The position numbers and the translations under genes are program-made. Positions 1 through 9,775 of a stretch of 64,000 bases of DNA are shown in pieces. Numbering within the stretch: the stretch's first letter is position 1; every line of letters begins with the position of its first letter. This DNA comes from Sphingopyxis flava (GTDB lineage: Bacteria; Pseudomonadota; Alphaproteobacteria; Sphingomonadales; Sphingomonadaceae). The notes beneath the pieces are model-generated. The model searched no databases and had not been told where the DNA came from. It saw only the letters and a list, made by a program, of their open reading frames with translations. The stretch is taken from positions 55,609-119,608 of the forward strand of contig NZ_FUYP01000012.1 of NCBI RefSeq assembly GCF_900168005.1, read 5' to 3'.

Positions 1-2
1 GC

Positions 3-1931
3 GATCTTCTGTCGCTTTCGTTGTCGCGGCTTCAGCGGCTGGCCCCCGCCCTGCGCCGCGTGGGCCTGTCGGCGACGATCGCCGACCCTGCGCAATATGC
101 GGCGTGGCTTGCACCCAATGCCGATGCGCAAGCGGTGACGATCGTCGAGGGTGAGCCCGGCGCCGAGCCCCAAATCGCGATCCTGCTGCCCGAAGGCGCG
201 GTACCGTGGGCCGGGCATTCGGGACGTTATGCGGTGCATCAGGTGATGGCGGAGATCGCAAGGAACAGCACCACGATCATCTTCTGCAATACCCGCGGCC
301 TCGCCGAACTGATCTTTCAGGAGCTTTGGAAAGTCAACGACCTCGGCCTGCCGATCGGGATCCACCACGGGAGCCTCGACCGCGAGGCGCGGCAGCGCGC
401 CGAGGCGGCGATGGCCGAAGGGAGGCTGCGCGCGCTGGTCGCCACGGCAAGCCTCGACCTCGGGCTCGATTGGGGAAATGTCGATTGTGTGATCCAGATG
501 GGTGCGCCCAAAGGATCCTCGCGCCTGCTCCAGCGCATCGGGCGCGCGAATCACCGCCTCGAAGAGCCCAGCCGCGCGTTGATTGTCCCGGGCAATCGCT
601 TTGAATATCTGGAGGCGCGCGCGGCGCTCGATGCCGTCGAGGCGGGCGAGCGCGATGCTGACCGGTTCCGTCCCGGCGCACTCGACGTGCTGGCGCAGCA
701 TGTGATGGCGCTCGCCTGCGCGGCGCCGTTCGAGGAGAGCGAACTGCTCGCCGAAATCCGCACCGCTGCATCCTATCAGTGGATCGATGCCGAGATTTTC
801 GGCCGCTTGCTCGGCTTTGTGCGCGACGGCGGTTATGCGCTCAAAAGCTATGACCGGTTCCGGCGTCTCGCCCCGGACGGACGCGGGCGCTGGCGCATTT
901 CGCATCCACGCCTTGCAGCGCAGCACCGCCTCAACGCTGGAATCATCGTCGAGGCGCCGATGGCGTCGGTTCGTTTTCGGAACGGTCGGCGCCTCGGTCA
1001 GGTCGAAGAATATTTCGCAAGCACGCTGACTGCGGGCGACACATTTGCCTTTGCCGGGCTCAGCCTTGAGGTCGAGGCGATCCGCGACACCGACCTGATC
1101 GTACGCGCGACGTCCCGCCCTGCGCGCATCCCATCTTATATGGGCGCGCGGCTGGCCATCTCGACGCGGCTGGCCGACCGGGTGCGTAATTTCCTGGCCG
1201 ATCCGGCAAGCTGGCAACGCTTTCCCGAGGATGTCCGCATTTGGCTGGAAATGCAGGCGCGCCGATCGGTGCTGCCGCGTCCCGGCGAACTCTTGGTCGA
1301 AACCTTTCCGCACGAAGGCCACCAGTACATGGTCTGCTACCCCTTCGAGGGATGGAACGCGCATCAGTCGCTCGGCATGCTGATTACCAAGCGGATGGCG
1401 CGGATGGGGCTTCAGCCGGCGGGTTTTGTCGCGACCGACTATGCGATTGCGGTCTGGTCGCTACGCGAAGTGACGCATCCCGAGGCGCTGCTCGACGCTG
1501 AAATCCTGTCCGACGAGTTCGTCGAATGGGTCGAGCAGTCGCATCTTCTCAAGCGTGCCTTTCGCGAGGTCGCGGTAATCGGAGGACTGATCGAGCGCCA
1601 GCATCCGGGCAAGCGCAAGACGGGCAAGCAGGTGACCTTCTCCACCGATCTGATCTTCGATGTGCTCAGGAAATATGAGCCCGATCACCTCCTGCTCGAG
1701 GCTGCCTGGGCCGATGCGCGCGAACGGCTGACCGACGTGGCGCGGCTAGGCGACCTGCTCGACCGCGCGGCGGGGACGATGGTGCACAGGCGGCTCGACC
1801 GGATCAGCCCGCTCGCGGTTCCGGTGCTGATGCTGATCGGGCGCGAGAGCGTTGCAGGCCCCGATCTCGATGATCTGCTGCTCGGCGAGCTGGCCGACGC
1901 TCTCGCCGACAGGGCGATGGGCGCGCATTAA
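3..1931 (+). CDS. Lhr-type DEXH helicase, ligase-associated (5' end missing)
   Basis: This is the C-terminal 642 residues of a superfamily 2 helicase; the reading frame is open through the left edge, so the start and the Walker A/DEXH motifs lie outside. The visible part starts in the segment DLLSLSLSRLQRL, followed by the SAT motif (GLSATIADP). RecA domain 2 follows with a TTIIFCNTRGLAE strand, the GIHHGSLDREAR motif and the motif VI region QRIGRANHR. A long C-terminal extension of about 400 residues matches the Lhr_assoc layout. pdeM lies about 1.2 kb downstream, the usual partner in the ligase-associated DNA repair cluster, so assignment to that Lhr subfamily is well supported. Confidence 0.93.
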   Translation, partial: DLLSLSLSRLQRLAPALRRVGLSATIADPAQYAAWLAPNADAQAVTIVEGEPGAEPQIAILLPEGAVPWAGHSGRYAVHQVMAEIARNSTTIIFCNTRGLAELIFQELWKVNDLGLPIGIHHGSLDREARQRAEAAMAEGRLRALVATASLDLGLDWGNVDCVIQMGAPKGSSRLLQRIGRANHRLEEPSRALIVPGNRFEYLEARAALDAVEAGERDADRFRPGALDVLAQHVMALACAAPFEESELLAEIRTAASYQWIDAEIFGRLLGFVRDGGYALKSYDRFRRLAPDGRGRWRISHPRLAAQHRLNAGIIVEAPMASVRFRNGRRLGQVEEYFASTLTAGDTFAFAGLSLEVEAIRDTDLIVRATSRPARIPSYMGARLAISTRLADRVRNFLADPASWQRFPEDVRIWLEMQARRSVLPRPGELLVETFPHEGHQYMVCYPFEGWNAHQSLGMLITKRMARMGLQPAGFVATDYAIAVWSLREVTHPEALLDAEILSDEFVEWVEQSHLLKRAFREVAVIGGLIERQHPGKRKTGKQVTFSTDLIFDVLRKYEPDHLLLEAAWADARERLTDVARLGDLLDRAAGTMVHRRLDRISPLAVPVLMLIGRESVAGPDLDDLLLGELADALADRAMGAH

Positions 1932-2021
1932 GCAGCGGGGGGACTTTCTTCCCTCGAGCCCTCGCTTGCCGGAGTGCCCGATCAGGCGTAAACTCCAGGA
2001 AAATGACGAGGGGATGCCGAT

Positions 2022-3086
2022 ATGACGCCGATTGCCGTCCGGTCACCATTTTGGCCCTTGCTGCTCGCCGCACCGTTGCTCGGCGGGGCGACGCCGGGAC
2101 CGACGACACCCGCAGCCCCGCCCGGGCGCGAAGCGAGCGCGCCGGCTGCTGCATCCCCTCAGGATCCTGCGCTTCTAGGCGAGAATCTCGAGAATGTCGT
2201 CCCCTTCGTCCAGCCATTCGATCTCGATGCGACACGTCGCATGTCGGTTCCCGTGATGGTCCATGGGCAAGGGCCTTTTTCCTTCCTCGTCGACACGGGG
2301 GCGGAGCGTACCATCATCGCGCGCGAACTCGCAGCCCGCCTTGGGCTCGACCGAAGCGAGCGGCTGCGGCTGGCAACGATCGGCACCTCGGTCGCGGTCG
2401 CGCCGAGCTTTCGCGTTGCCTCGCTCGAAATGACCGATCTTCGGCTCAGCCCCTTCGATGCGCCGGCCTTTGCCGGGCGCCATATCGGTGCAGCGGGACT
2501 GATCGGGGTCGACATGCTCGAGAAGCGCCGCCTGCTCATCGATTTCCGCAAGGAGACGATGGAGATTTTGGCAAGCCGCCGGCATGCTCGGCCGCTCATC
2601 CGCGGCAGCGACGCGATCGTCGTAACCGCGAGAAACAGCGCGGGACGCCTGATCCTCTCCAACGCCCGCATCGACGGTCGCCACATTGACGTGGTCGTCG
2701 ATACCGGAGCCCAGTCGAGCGTCGGAAATCTCGCGCTGCAAAGACTGATTGCTGCGCGGAGCCAGAACAGCATGCCCTTTTACCCTGCAGTACTGGGGGC
2801 AGTGACAGGTGAGGACGTGCCAGCGCGGCGCACAGCAATCAAGCGGATCGAGATCGAGGGTATCTCGATTAACGATCTGCCCGTCTCCTTCGCCGATTCA
2901 AAGGCGTTCGATGCACTCGGCCTCGACAAGCGGCCCGCGCTTCTGCTCGGGATGGACAGCTTGTCGCTATTCGACCGCGTCGAGATAGACTTTCCCAACA
3001 AGCGCGTCGTGCTCGACATGCCGAGCGGCGCGCGGCGCGAGACCGGGCAACGCTATGCCGCGGCGGACTGGCAGCGCGGAGGATAG
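2022..3086 (+). CDS. Exported two-domain retropepsin-like aspartyl protease
   Basis: The product is 354 residues. It begins with a hydrophobic leader (residues about 8-30) followed by a Pro/Ala-rich stretch, so it is probably secreted or periplasmic. Two retropepsin-like active-site signatures are present: FLVDTGAERT near residue 90 and VVVDTGAQSS near residue 228, consistent with tandem clan AA aspartic protease folds as in other single-chain alphaproteobacterial members. A GAGGGG-like ribosome binding site precedes the ATG. The gene separates the Lhr helicase from pdeM, with gaps of about 90 and 40 bp. Its substrate is unknown. Confidence 0.85.
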   Translation: MTPIAVRSPFWPLLLAAPLLGGATPGPTTPAAPPGREASAPAAASPQDPALLGENLENVVPFVQPFDLDATRRMSVPVMVHGQGPFSFLVDTGAERTIIARELAARLGLDRSERLRLATIGTSVAVAPSFRVASLEMTDLRLSPFDAPAFAGRHIGAAGLIGVDMLEKRRLLIDFRKETMEILASRRHARPLIRGSDAIVVTARNSAGRLILSNARIDGRHIDVVVDTGAQSSVGNLALQRLIAARSQNSMPFYPAVLGAVTGEDVPARRTAIKRIEIEGISINDLPVSFADSKAFDALGLDKRPALLLGMDSLSLFDRVEIDFPNKRVVLDMPSGARRETGQRYAAADWQRGG

Positions 3087-3125
3087 CCGCTTGCCGCGGA
3101 ACGCCGGCCGCGTCATAGCGTCAGC

Positions 3126-3842
3126 ATGCCGCCCGCCGCTACCCTTTCTTTTGCCGGCCAGACCTTCGTCTTGCTCGCCGACCGGGCGCTCTTCTGGCCC
3201 CGTCATGCGGCGCTGATCGTCGCCGACCTGCATCTGGAAAAGGCAAGCTGGTACGCTGGACACGGCCAGCCGCTGCCCCCCTATGACAGCCACGACACGC
3301 TCGACCGACTGGCGCGCCTGGCAACCGAAACGGGCGCGCGCGCGATCTGGTGTCTTGGCGACAGTTTCCACGATGTCGCGGCGGCAGAGCGCATGGCTCC
3401 TGCGGTTGCGGCGCGGCTCGCTGCGCAGGCGGCTGCGACCCGGATCGTCTGGATCGCGGGCAACCACGACGGCCTTACGGGCGGCGCATGGGGCGGCGAG
3501 GTTGCCGAAGAGATGATTATCGACGGCATTGTGTTCCGCCACCAGTGCCGCGCCGATGAGACGCGCGCCGAAGTATCAGGGCATTTCCACCCCAAGCTCC
3601 GCCTGACGGTACGCGGGCGCGCTGTGTCGCGACCCTGCGTCGCAGGCGATGACCAGCGGCTGATTCTCCCCGCCTTCGGCAGCTTTACCGGCGGCCTCGA
3701 CGTCGACCATGACGCGATCGCGGCAAATTTCGCCGGCCCCTATCAGGCGATGCTTGCGGCGGGCGGACGGCTGCTCCGCCTTCCGTGCAACGGTCGGGAG
3801 CGCGATGACGCTACGGCACGCCGGGTTCGCGCCCGGGCCTAG
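3126..3842 (+). CDS. pdeM: Ligase-associated DNA damage response endonuclease PdeM
   Basis: This 238-residue calcineurin-like metallophosphoesterase carries the family's metal-binding blocks: VADLHLEKASW (D-x-H), CLGDSFHD (G-D), AGNHDG (GNHD) and SGHFHPKL (GHxH). This order and spacing match PdeM, which is encoded with Lhr helicase, an exonuclease and an ATP-dependent ligase in a DNA repair cluster. The ligase and exonuclease are not in this window and would be expected to the left. The last 20 or so residues are Arg-rich and look unstructured. Confidence 0.9.
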   Translation: MPPAATLSFAGQTFVLLADRALFWPRHAALIVADLHLEKASWYAGHGQPLPPYDSHDTLDRLARLATETGARAIWCLGDSFHDVAAAERMAPAVAARLAAQAAATRIVWIAGNHDGLTGGAWGGEVAEEMIIDGIVFRHQCRADETRAEVSGHFHPKLRLTVRGRAVSRPCVAGDDQRLILPAFGSFTGGLDVDHDAIAANFAGPYQAMLAAGGRLLRLPCNGRERDDATARRVRARA

Positions 3843-3999
3843 CTTCAAGCGAGGAAAATCCCTGTCTTTCAGGGCTGTGGCCTTATTGCATCACTCCGAA
3901 AAACAATCGCTCGAAGCCGCTCGCCGTCGCTGGAACAGGCGCGCAGTTTGAGTATGTTTCTGTGCGCAACGAAAAAAAATTGTTGAGAGGAGTGCCACC

Positions 4000-6786
4000 A
4001 TGAAATCATCTTCCCTTCTTGCTGCCCGTCTTTTGCGTACCAGCGCGCTCGGGGTTTCACTCGCGGTTGCTGCGGCCGCGGCGCCCGCCTTTGCGCAGGA
4101 CACGGCCGCCGATGATTCCTCAGGCGACGTCATCGTCGTCACTGCGCAGGGCCGCGCGCAGCTGCTTTCCGACGTTCCGGTCGCCATCTCGGCGGTGGGC
4201 GCCGAGGCGATGCAGAACAGCGGGGCCAACGACATCCGCCAGCTCAACCAGGTCGCGCCGTCGCTGCTCGTGTCGTCAACCGGCAGCGAGGCCAACGGGT
4301 CGGCGCGTATCCGCGGTATCGGCACTGTCGGCGACAACCCCGGCCTCGAAAGCTCGGTCCCGGTCTTTATCGACGGCGTTTATCGTTCGCGTTCAGGTAT
4401 TGGCCTCAACGAGCTCGGCGAGCTCGACCGCGTCGAGGTCCAGCGCGGGCCGCAGGGCACGCTGGGCGGACGCAACTCGTCAGCGGGCCTCATCAGCATC
4501 TATTCGAAAAAGCCCGAATTCACCTTCGGCGGAACCGGCGAGGTCACCTATGGCAATTATGACTATTGGCGCGCCGCCGCGAGCGTGACCGGGCCGATCA
4601 GCGACACGCTCGCCGCTCGCCTCGACGGGGTTTGGGTCAAGCGCGACGGCTTCTACAAGGATCCGGCGAACAACACCGATATCAATGACCGCGACCGCTA
4701 TTTCCTGCGCGGCCAGCTGTTGTTCGAACCAACCGACGCGCTGTCGATCCGGCTGATCGCCGACTATACCTTCCGCGACGAGAAATGCTGCGGCGCGATC
4801 TATATCGACAACAGCGTCAATCCCTATATCGGCGACCTCAATAATCCCGGAATTCCCGCAACGCCGACGACGAACAGCATCACGCAAGTTCTGATCGATC
4901 TCGGCCAGGATCCGGGCGCTTTCAATCAAGGCTATCAGCGGACCCTGTCGGTTACGCCGGGCCGCAGCTACGCTGGCAAGACCAAGGATTACGGCTTTTC
5001 GGGCCAGATCGATTATGATTTTGGCGGCGCAACGCTGACCTCGATTACCGCCTATCGCGAATACCGGTCAAGCCAGGCCGGCGACCTCGATTACGGCTCG
5101 GTCGACATTCTTTATCGTGCCGACGATCCGGACGCCTATCGCCAGTTCCACACTTTCACTCAGGAAGTGCGGCTGAACGGCGAGGCCTTCAATGGCAAGC
5201 TCGACTGGCTCATCGGCGGTTTCTACGCCAACGAGAAGCTGACGGTACGCGATAATATTCGCTTCGGCACACAATATGGCCGCTTTGCTAGCTGCCGTAT
5301 CGTTTCGGGCGGCGGACTTGCGGGTCTTTATTCGCCCAACAGTCCGCTGTGCGCCGTCCCCGGCGTCGGTCCCGCGACAATCGCCGCCGCCAGCGGCGCG
5401 TCGGGCCCCGACATCATCGCCGCCTTCAATCTGCTGGACGGGCTCAGCGACCTTGGCAGCATCAATGATCGCTATTATCAGAATGACACCAACTGGGCAC
5501 TGTTCACCCACAATATTTTCCACGTCACCGACACGATCGATTTCACCTTCGGCCTGCGGTACACCCACGACAAGAAGAAGTTCTCGGCAAGCTTCACCAA
5601 CGACAATGTGGTCTGCCCACAGGTCCAGGGGCTGGTGCTTGACGACCTGACGAGCGCGACATCGAACGCAACCGCCAAGGCGCTTGCCGGCGGACTGATC
5701 GGCCTTGCTTGTCAGGGCAATTCGACGGCCGAACTCAATGGCGTGTCGATCAATGACCAGCGAAGCGAGGACGAGTTCACCGGAACGGCGATCCTGTCGT
5801 GGAAGCCGACCCCGGACCTTCTGGTCTATGCGAGCTATGCGCGCGGCTACAAGGCGGGCGGCTTCAATCTTGACCGCTCGGCACTGAAATCCCCTATCAT
5901 TCCTTTCGGCGGACAGGCAGGCACGCAGGCGCTCGTAGGAAACCTGCAGTTCGACCCCGAACTGGTGAACAGCTATGAGCTGGGCGCCAAATATGCGACG
6001 GGGCCGTTCAGCGTGGGGCTGGCTCTCTTCCGGTCTGACTTCAAAAATTTCCAGCTCAACACCTTCAACGGATCGACCTATATCGTCCAGATGATCAACG
6101 GTTGCTCGAGCGATCTGGGGGGTGCCGACCGCGATCAGAGCAAGTTCGCGGGCGCGCCCAATTATAATGCAGCTGCGGCGACCACGGGCGCCTGTCCCGC
6201 TGATGACGTGAGCTGGGGCGTGCGCTCACAGGGGTTCGAGCTTGAGGCCTCGCTGGTTCCCGCGCGCAGCTTCCGCATGACTGCGGGCCTGACCTATGCC
6301 CGAACCAAATATCGCGACAATCTCGTGGGCAACAGCAGTGGGGAACCGCTCGATCAGGCGCTGCGCAAGCTGCCGGGCGACAATATGTCGAACGCGCCTG
6401 AACTGGTTGCGACCGGCAGCGTCGCGTGGACGCCCGAGATCGGCAGCAGCGGACTGACCGGCCTCGTCTATCTCGATGGCCGCCTCTCGAGCGACTATAA
6501 CACCGGCTCCGACCTGTTCCCGCAGAAGGAGCAGGACGGCTATGCGATCGTCAACGCGCGCGTCGGCGTGCGCGGTCCAGGCGAGCGCTGGGCGCTGGAG
6601 CTATGGGCGCAGAATTTGTTCAACAAGCAATATGCACAGGTTGCCTTCAACTCGCCCTTCCAGGAAGGCGCGACGTCGACTGGCGCCGCCTTCGCTGACC
6701 CTCAATTTCCTGGCGGAGGCCAGATCTTCTCGCAGTTCCTGGCGGAGCCCAGGACCTATGGCGTGACGCTGCGCGGCAAATTCTGA
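4000..6786 (+). CDS. TonB-dependent outer-membrane receptor
   Basis: The product is 928 residues with a signal peptide cut after the APAFAQ motif (about residue 33). A plug domain follows, opening with a TonB-box-like DVIVVTAQ, then a 22-strand-type barrel ending in the aromatic terminus RTYGVTLRGKF. The plug motif GPQGTLGGRNSSAG is typical. Pairs of cysteines sit in putative extracellular loops (for example EKCCGAIY, CRIVS...LCAV, NGC...GAC), suggesting disulfide-braced loops. A GAGAGGAG ribosome binding site lies just upstream, and an intrinsic terminator follows the stop. The ligand cannot be read from sequence; no transporter or degradative genes adjoin it. Confidence 0.95.
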   Translation: MKSSSLLAARLLRTSALGVSLAVAAAAAPAFAQDTAADDSSGDVIVVTAQGRAQLLSDVPVAISAVGAEAMQNSGANDIRQLNQVAPSLLVSSTGSEANGSARIRGIGTVGDNPGLESSVPVFIDGVYRSRSGIGLNELGELDRVEVQRGPQGTLGGRNSSAGLISIYSKKPEFTFGGTGEVTYGNYDYWRAAASVTGPISDTLAARLDGVWVKRDGFYKDPANNTDINDRDRYFLRGQLLFEPTDALSIRLIADYTFRDEKCCGAIYIDNSVNPYIGDLNNPGIPATPTTNSITQVLIDLGQDPGAFNQGYQRTLSVTPGRSYAGKTKDYGFSGQIDYDFGGATLTSITAYREYRSSQAGDLDYGSVDILYRADDPDAYRQFHTFTQEVRLNGEAFNGKLDWLIGGFYANEKLTVRDNIRFGTQYGRFASCRIVSGGGLAGLYSPNSPLCAVPGVGPATIAAASGASGPDIIAAFNLLDGLSDLGSINDRYYQNDTNWALFTHNIFHVTDTIDFTFGLRYTHDKKKFSASFTNDNVVCPQVQGLVLDDLTSATSNATAKALAGGLIGLACQGNSTAELNGVSINDQRSEDEFTGTAILSWKPTPDLLVYASYARGYKAGGFNLDRSALKSPIIPFGGQAGTQALVGNLQFDPELVNSYELGAKYATGPFSVGLALFRSDFKNFQLNTFNGSTYIVQMINGCSSDLGGADRDQSKFAGAPNYNAAAATTGACPADDVSWGVRSQGFELEASLVPARSFRMTAGLTYARTKYRDNLVGNSSGEPLDQALRKLPGDNMSNAPELVATGSVAWTPEIGSSGLTGLVYLDGRLSSDYNTGSDLFPQKEQDGYAIVNARVGVRGPGERWALELWAQNLFNKQYAQVAFNSPFQEGATSTGAAFADPQFPGGGQIFSQFLAEPRTYGVTLRGKF

Positions 6787-6812
6787 TCGCACAGCTTCGC
6801 TGAAAGAAGGGG

Positions 6813-6852
6813 CCGCCCGCTTTCCTTGCGGCAAGCGGGCGGTCGCTTTTTT
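6813..6852 (+). terminator. Rho-independent terminator after the TonB-dependent receptor
   Basis: A 10-bp inverted repeat (CCGCCCGCTT / AAGCGGGCGG) with a 10-base loop is followed by TCGCTTTTTT. It lies 27 bp after the receptor stop codon and 39 bp before the antiporter start, so it separates the two transcripts. Confidence 0.88.
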
Positions 6853-6890
6853 GTGGCGTCTTTTTCGCGCCATGTCTTAGGCTCCGCGGC

Positions 6891-8708
6891 ATGTTTGCAA
6901 TCGACTCCCTGCTCGTCAAAATCGCCCTGATCGGGGTCATCGGCATCGGCGCCCAGTGGATCGCGTGGCGCACCGGACGGCCGGCGATTGCACTGATGCT
7001 GATCGCGGGCATCATTGCCGGCCCGGTTCTGGGGCTCCTCCACCCTGAGCAGGATTTCGGCGCGCTGCGAGAACCGATGATCAAGCTCGCGGTCGCGGTT
7101 ATCCTCTTCGAGGGCGGGCTGACCTTGAAGTTTCGCGAGCTTCGCCACGCTGGCGTCGCGGTGTTCATGCTCGTCTTCGTCGGCGTGCCAGTAGGCTGGG
7201 CGCTCGGCACCGCAGCCGCCTATTACGGGGCAGGCCTGCCGCTCGAGATCGCAGCGCTGTTCGGCGGCATCATGGTCGTCACGGGTCCGACGGTGGTCGT
7301 GCCGCTGCTCCGCTCGCTCAATATTACCCCGCGCGTCAAGCATATGCTGAAATGGGAAGCCATCGTGAACGACCCGATCGGGGCGCTGCTCGCGGTTGGT
7401 ATCTACGCCTATATCACTCACGGCGGTGCGCAGGCGAACGGCATCGCCATTGCCACCGACGTCGTCGCGGCGAGCGTGCTCGCAATGCTGATCGGCGGCG
7501 GCGCGGCTTTCACCCTGACCTCCGCTTTCGTACGGGGGTGGGTGCCAGAATATCTGAAGGCGCCGGTTCTGCTGACCACGGTGATCGCGGCCTTCGTCTT
7601 TGCCGATGTGATCATGCACGAAACCGGCCTGATCACCGTCACCGTGATGGGCGTGGTGATGGCGAACCGCGAAACCGACTCAAGCCACATGCTGCTGCGC
7701 TTCAAGGAGGATCTGACCGTCCTCCTCGTGTCGGGCGTATTCATCATTCTTTCGGCAACGCTCGATTGGACCGTGGTGACCAATTTCCAGGCGCGCTTTG
7801 TCGTCTTCCTGGTCCTGCTGCTGTTCGTCGTGCGTCCGCTGACGATCATGTTCGCCCTGCTCTTCACACGCATTCCGTTCAAGGAGCGACTTTTCGTCGC
7901 GTGGATCGCGCCACGCGGTATCGTCGCCGCAGCGGTAACCGGCCTGTTCGCGCTGCGCCTGTCCGACTATGGCATCCCGGGCGCCGAGGCGCTGGTGCCG
8001 CTTTCCTTTGCGGTGGTGATCGCGACAATCTTTGCCCACGGCTTCACAGCCGCTCCCTTCGCTCGCTGGCTGGGGCTCGACCGCGGCAAGGGCGACGGCG
8101 TGCTGCTCGTCGGGGCCAACAGCTGGACGGTCGCCTTTGCCCAGTTCATCAAGGCGCAGGGGCGCGACGTACTCATCGCCGACACGAGCCTGTTTGCGCT
8201 GCGCCGCGCGCGGCGCGCCGGTCTGCCGGTCTATCACGGCGACATATTGGACGAGACGCATGACGACCGGCTCGACATGGGCCGTTATCAGCAGCTGATC
8301 GCGGCGACCGACAATGACGCCTATAACGCACTGGTGTGCAGCGAGCTGGCGCCCGAGGTCGGGCATGACCGGGTCAGCCGAATGATCGGCGTAGCCCGGC
8401 CCGGCAACCAGCGGCGCGGGCGCGTGCTCACGCTCGCAGGCACGCCGATCGAAGAACAACTCGACCGGCTGCTGGCCGGCTGGACCTTTGGCCGGACGAA
8501 GATCACGGAGAAGTTCACTTATGCCGATTTCGTCGCACGGATGAAGGCGTCGGGCGGCGACACGCTGGCGGTGGTGCGCGCCTCGGGCGACCTTGCGGTA
8601 TTTTCGGTCCAGCACCGGCCGAGCATCGATGCAGGCGATACGCTTTGGACCTTTGTACCGCCCGACGACCCCAAGGCTCGGCTCGAAGCGCGCGAGGTCG
8701 CGGCATAG
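6891..8708 (+). CDS. Cation:proton antiporter with C-terminal TrkA-N-like domain
   Basis: A 605-residue membrane protein. About 12 hydrophobic helices fill residues 1-400 and show CPA1 features, including GPTVVVPLLR and EAIVNDPIGALLA, which carries the conserved ND ion-binding pair. The C-terminal third starts with a nucleotide-binding Rossmann motif (GVLLVGANSWTVAFA) followed by a TrkA-C-like tail. The architecture fits Na+/H+ or K+/H+ antiporters gated by a cytoplasmic RCK-type domain. Ion specificity cannot be decided here. Confidence 0.9.
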   Translation: MFAIDSLLVKIALIGVIGIGAQWIAWRTGRPAIALMLIAGIIAGPVLGLLHPEQDFGALREPMIKLAVAVILFEGGLTLKFRELRHAGVAVFMLVFVGVPVGWALGTAAAYYGAGLPLEIAALFGGIMVVTGPTVVVPLLRSLNITPRVKHMLKWEAIVNDPIGALLAVGIYAYITHGGAQANGIAIATDVVAASVLAMLIGGGAAFTLTSAFVRGWVPEYLKAPVLLTTVIAAFVFADVIMHETGLITVTVMGVVMANRETDSSHMLLRFKEDLTVLLVSGVFIILSATLDWTVVTNFQARFVVFLVLLLFVVRPLTIMFALLFTRIPFKERLFVAWIAPRGIVAAAVTGLFALRLSDYGIPGAEALVPLSFAVVIATIFAHGFTAAPFARWLGLDRGKGDGVLLVGANSWTVAFAQFIKAQGRDVLIADTSLFALRRARRAGLPVYHGDILDETHDDRLDMGRYQQLIAATDNDAYNALVCSELAPEVGHDRVSRMIGVARPGNQRRGRVLTLAGTPIEEQLDRLLAGWTFGRTKITEKFTYADFVARMKASGGDTLAVVRASGDLAVFSVQHRPSIDAGDTLWTFVPPDDPKARLEAREVAA

Positions 8709-8743
8709 CGCGCCACTTTCCCTTTAGCGAAAGAGAACGGCCC

Positions 8744-9775
8744 CTAGCGTGCCCGCGCGGCCTGCCAGGCGATATCGGTCATTAGCTTTCGAAACAGCAC
8801 GGCGCCCGCGGTGCCCGACGCCTTGAGCGCTCGCTCGCAGTCGAGCAGCCGGCTCATCAGCCGAGCGATGCGGAGCGAATCCCAGATGTGGAGTTGTGCA
8901 GTGACGGCATCGCGCTCTTTCCAGAAGACCCCGCTGCTGCGCGCCGACACCACCGTTGCAGGATGCGCGCCCGCGTCAACCTCGGCGCGCAGCCGCGCGA
9001 GCTGCATCGTGCGAATGGCGAGCGCACGGATGATACGGATCTCGGCAACTCCGACCGCCGCCGCCTTTGCCAGCATGTCCGGAAGTTCGCGCACCTTGCC
9101 GCCGAGCGCGACGTTGATGCACTCGCTGACATCTTCCTCGTGGGTCGCGGCCCCCAGCGCGACGATATCGGCGGCGGCAACCTGCCGCTGCCGATCGCGC
9201 GCCGCGTCGAGATAGAGCGCGATCTTTTCCAGCTCGCGCCGCATCAATGCCTGATCGCCCGAGACAAGATCGACGAGTAGCTGAGCCTCCGCATTGGAGA
9301 GCTTCAGCCCCTGTTCTTCGGCTGCAGTAATCGCAATGCCCACGAGCGCGCGGCGGTCGGGCTGGTAACAGATGGCAGCGACCGCATGGTCCGCCCCTTC
9401 GATCAGCTTCACCAGCTTGGACTTGGCGGTTATCGTGGCGCCAGTCGCTATTACCGGATTGACGGCGGTTTCGGCTGCGATCAGCGCCGCGACCGCCTCG
9501 ACGCAATCGTCGCCGCTCCCCGTGATCTCGAGCCGAATCACGCGCTGAGCGGCGAAGAGCGACATCGACGCCGCTTCGCCAGCAAGCAGCGAGGGGTCCT
9601 GCCCAAGCTGCGATGAGGAAAGGTCGAGCCGCTCGGCCTCCTTGCCCGCAAGCGCAACGAGCCGCGCCGCGACAGCGTTCATTGTCGCGTCATCCGGACC
9701 CGTCAGCAGGGTCAGGCGAACCGCGGGGTCGAGCCGGGTCTGGCGTTCAAGCTCTGCGGGCTTGACCGTCTTCAC
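8744..9775 (-). CDS. holA: DNA polymerase III subunit delta
   Basis: The product is 343 residues, the normal length for HolA, the clamp-loader subunit that opens the beta sliding clamp. The N-terminal AAA-like fold begins LTLLTGPDDATMNAV; the middle has SGDQALMRRELEKIALYL, a region well conserved in delta subunits. The start is GTG at 9775, overlapping the lptE stop in a GTGA configuration, so translation is probably coupled. It is the last gene of the minus-strand DUF3576-leuS-lptE-holA cluster found in many alphaproteobacteria. Confidence 0.93.
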   Translation of the reverse strand: MKTVKPAELERQTRLDPAVRLTLLTGPDDATMNAVAARLVALAGKEAERLDLSSSQLGQDPSLLAGEAASMSLFAAQRVIRLEITGSGDDCVEAVAALIAAETAVNPVIATGATITAKSKLVKLIEGADHAVAAICYQPDRRALVGIAITAAEEQGLKLSNAEAQLLVDLVSGDQALMRRELEKIALYLDAARDRQRQVAAADIVALGAATHEEDVSECINVALGGKVRELPDMLAKAAAVGVAEIRIIRALAIRTMQLARLRAEVDAGAHPATVVSARSSGVFWKERDAVTAQLHIWDSLRIARLMSRLLDCERALKASGTAGAVLFRKLMTDIAWQAARAR

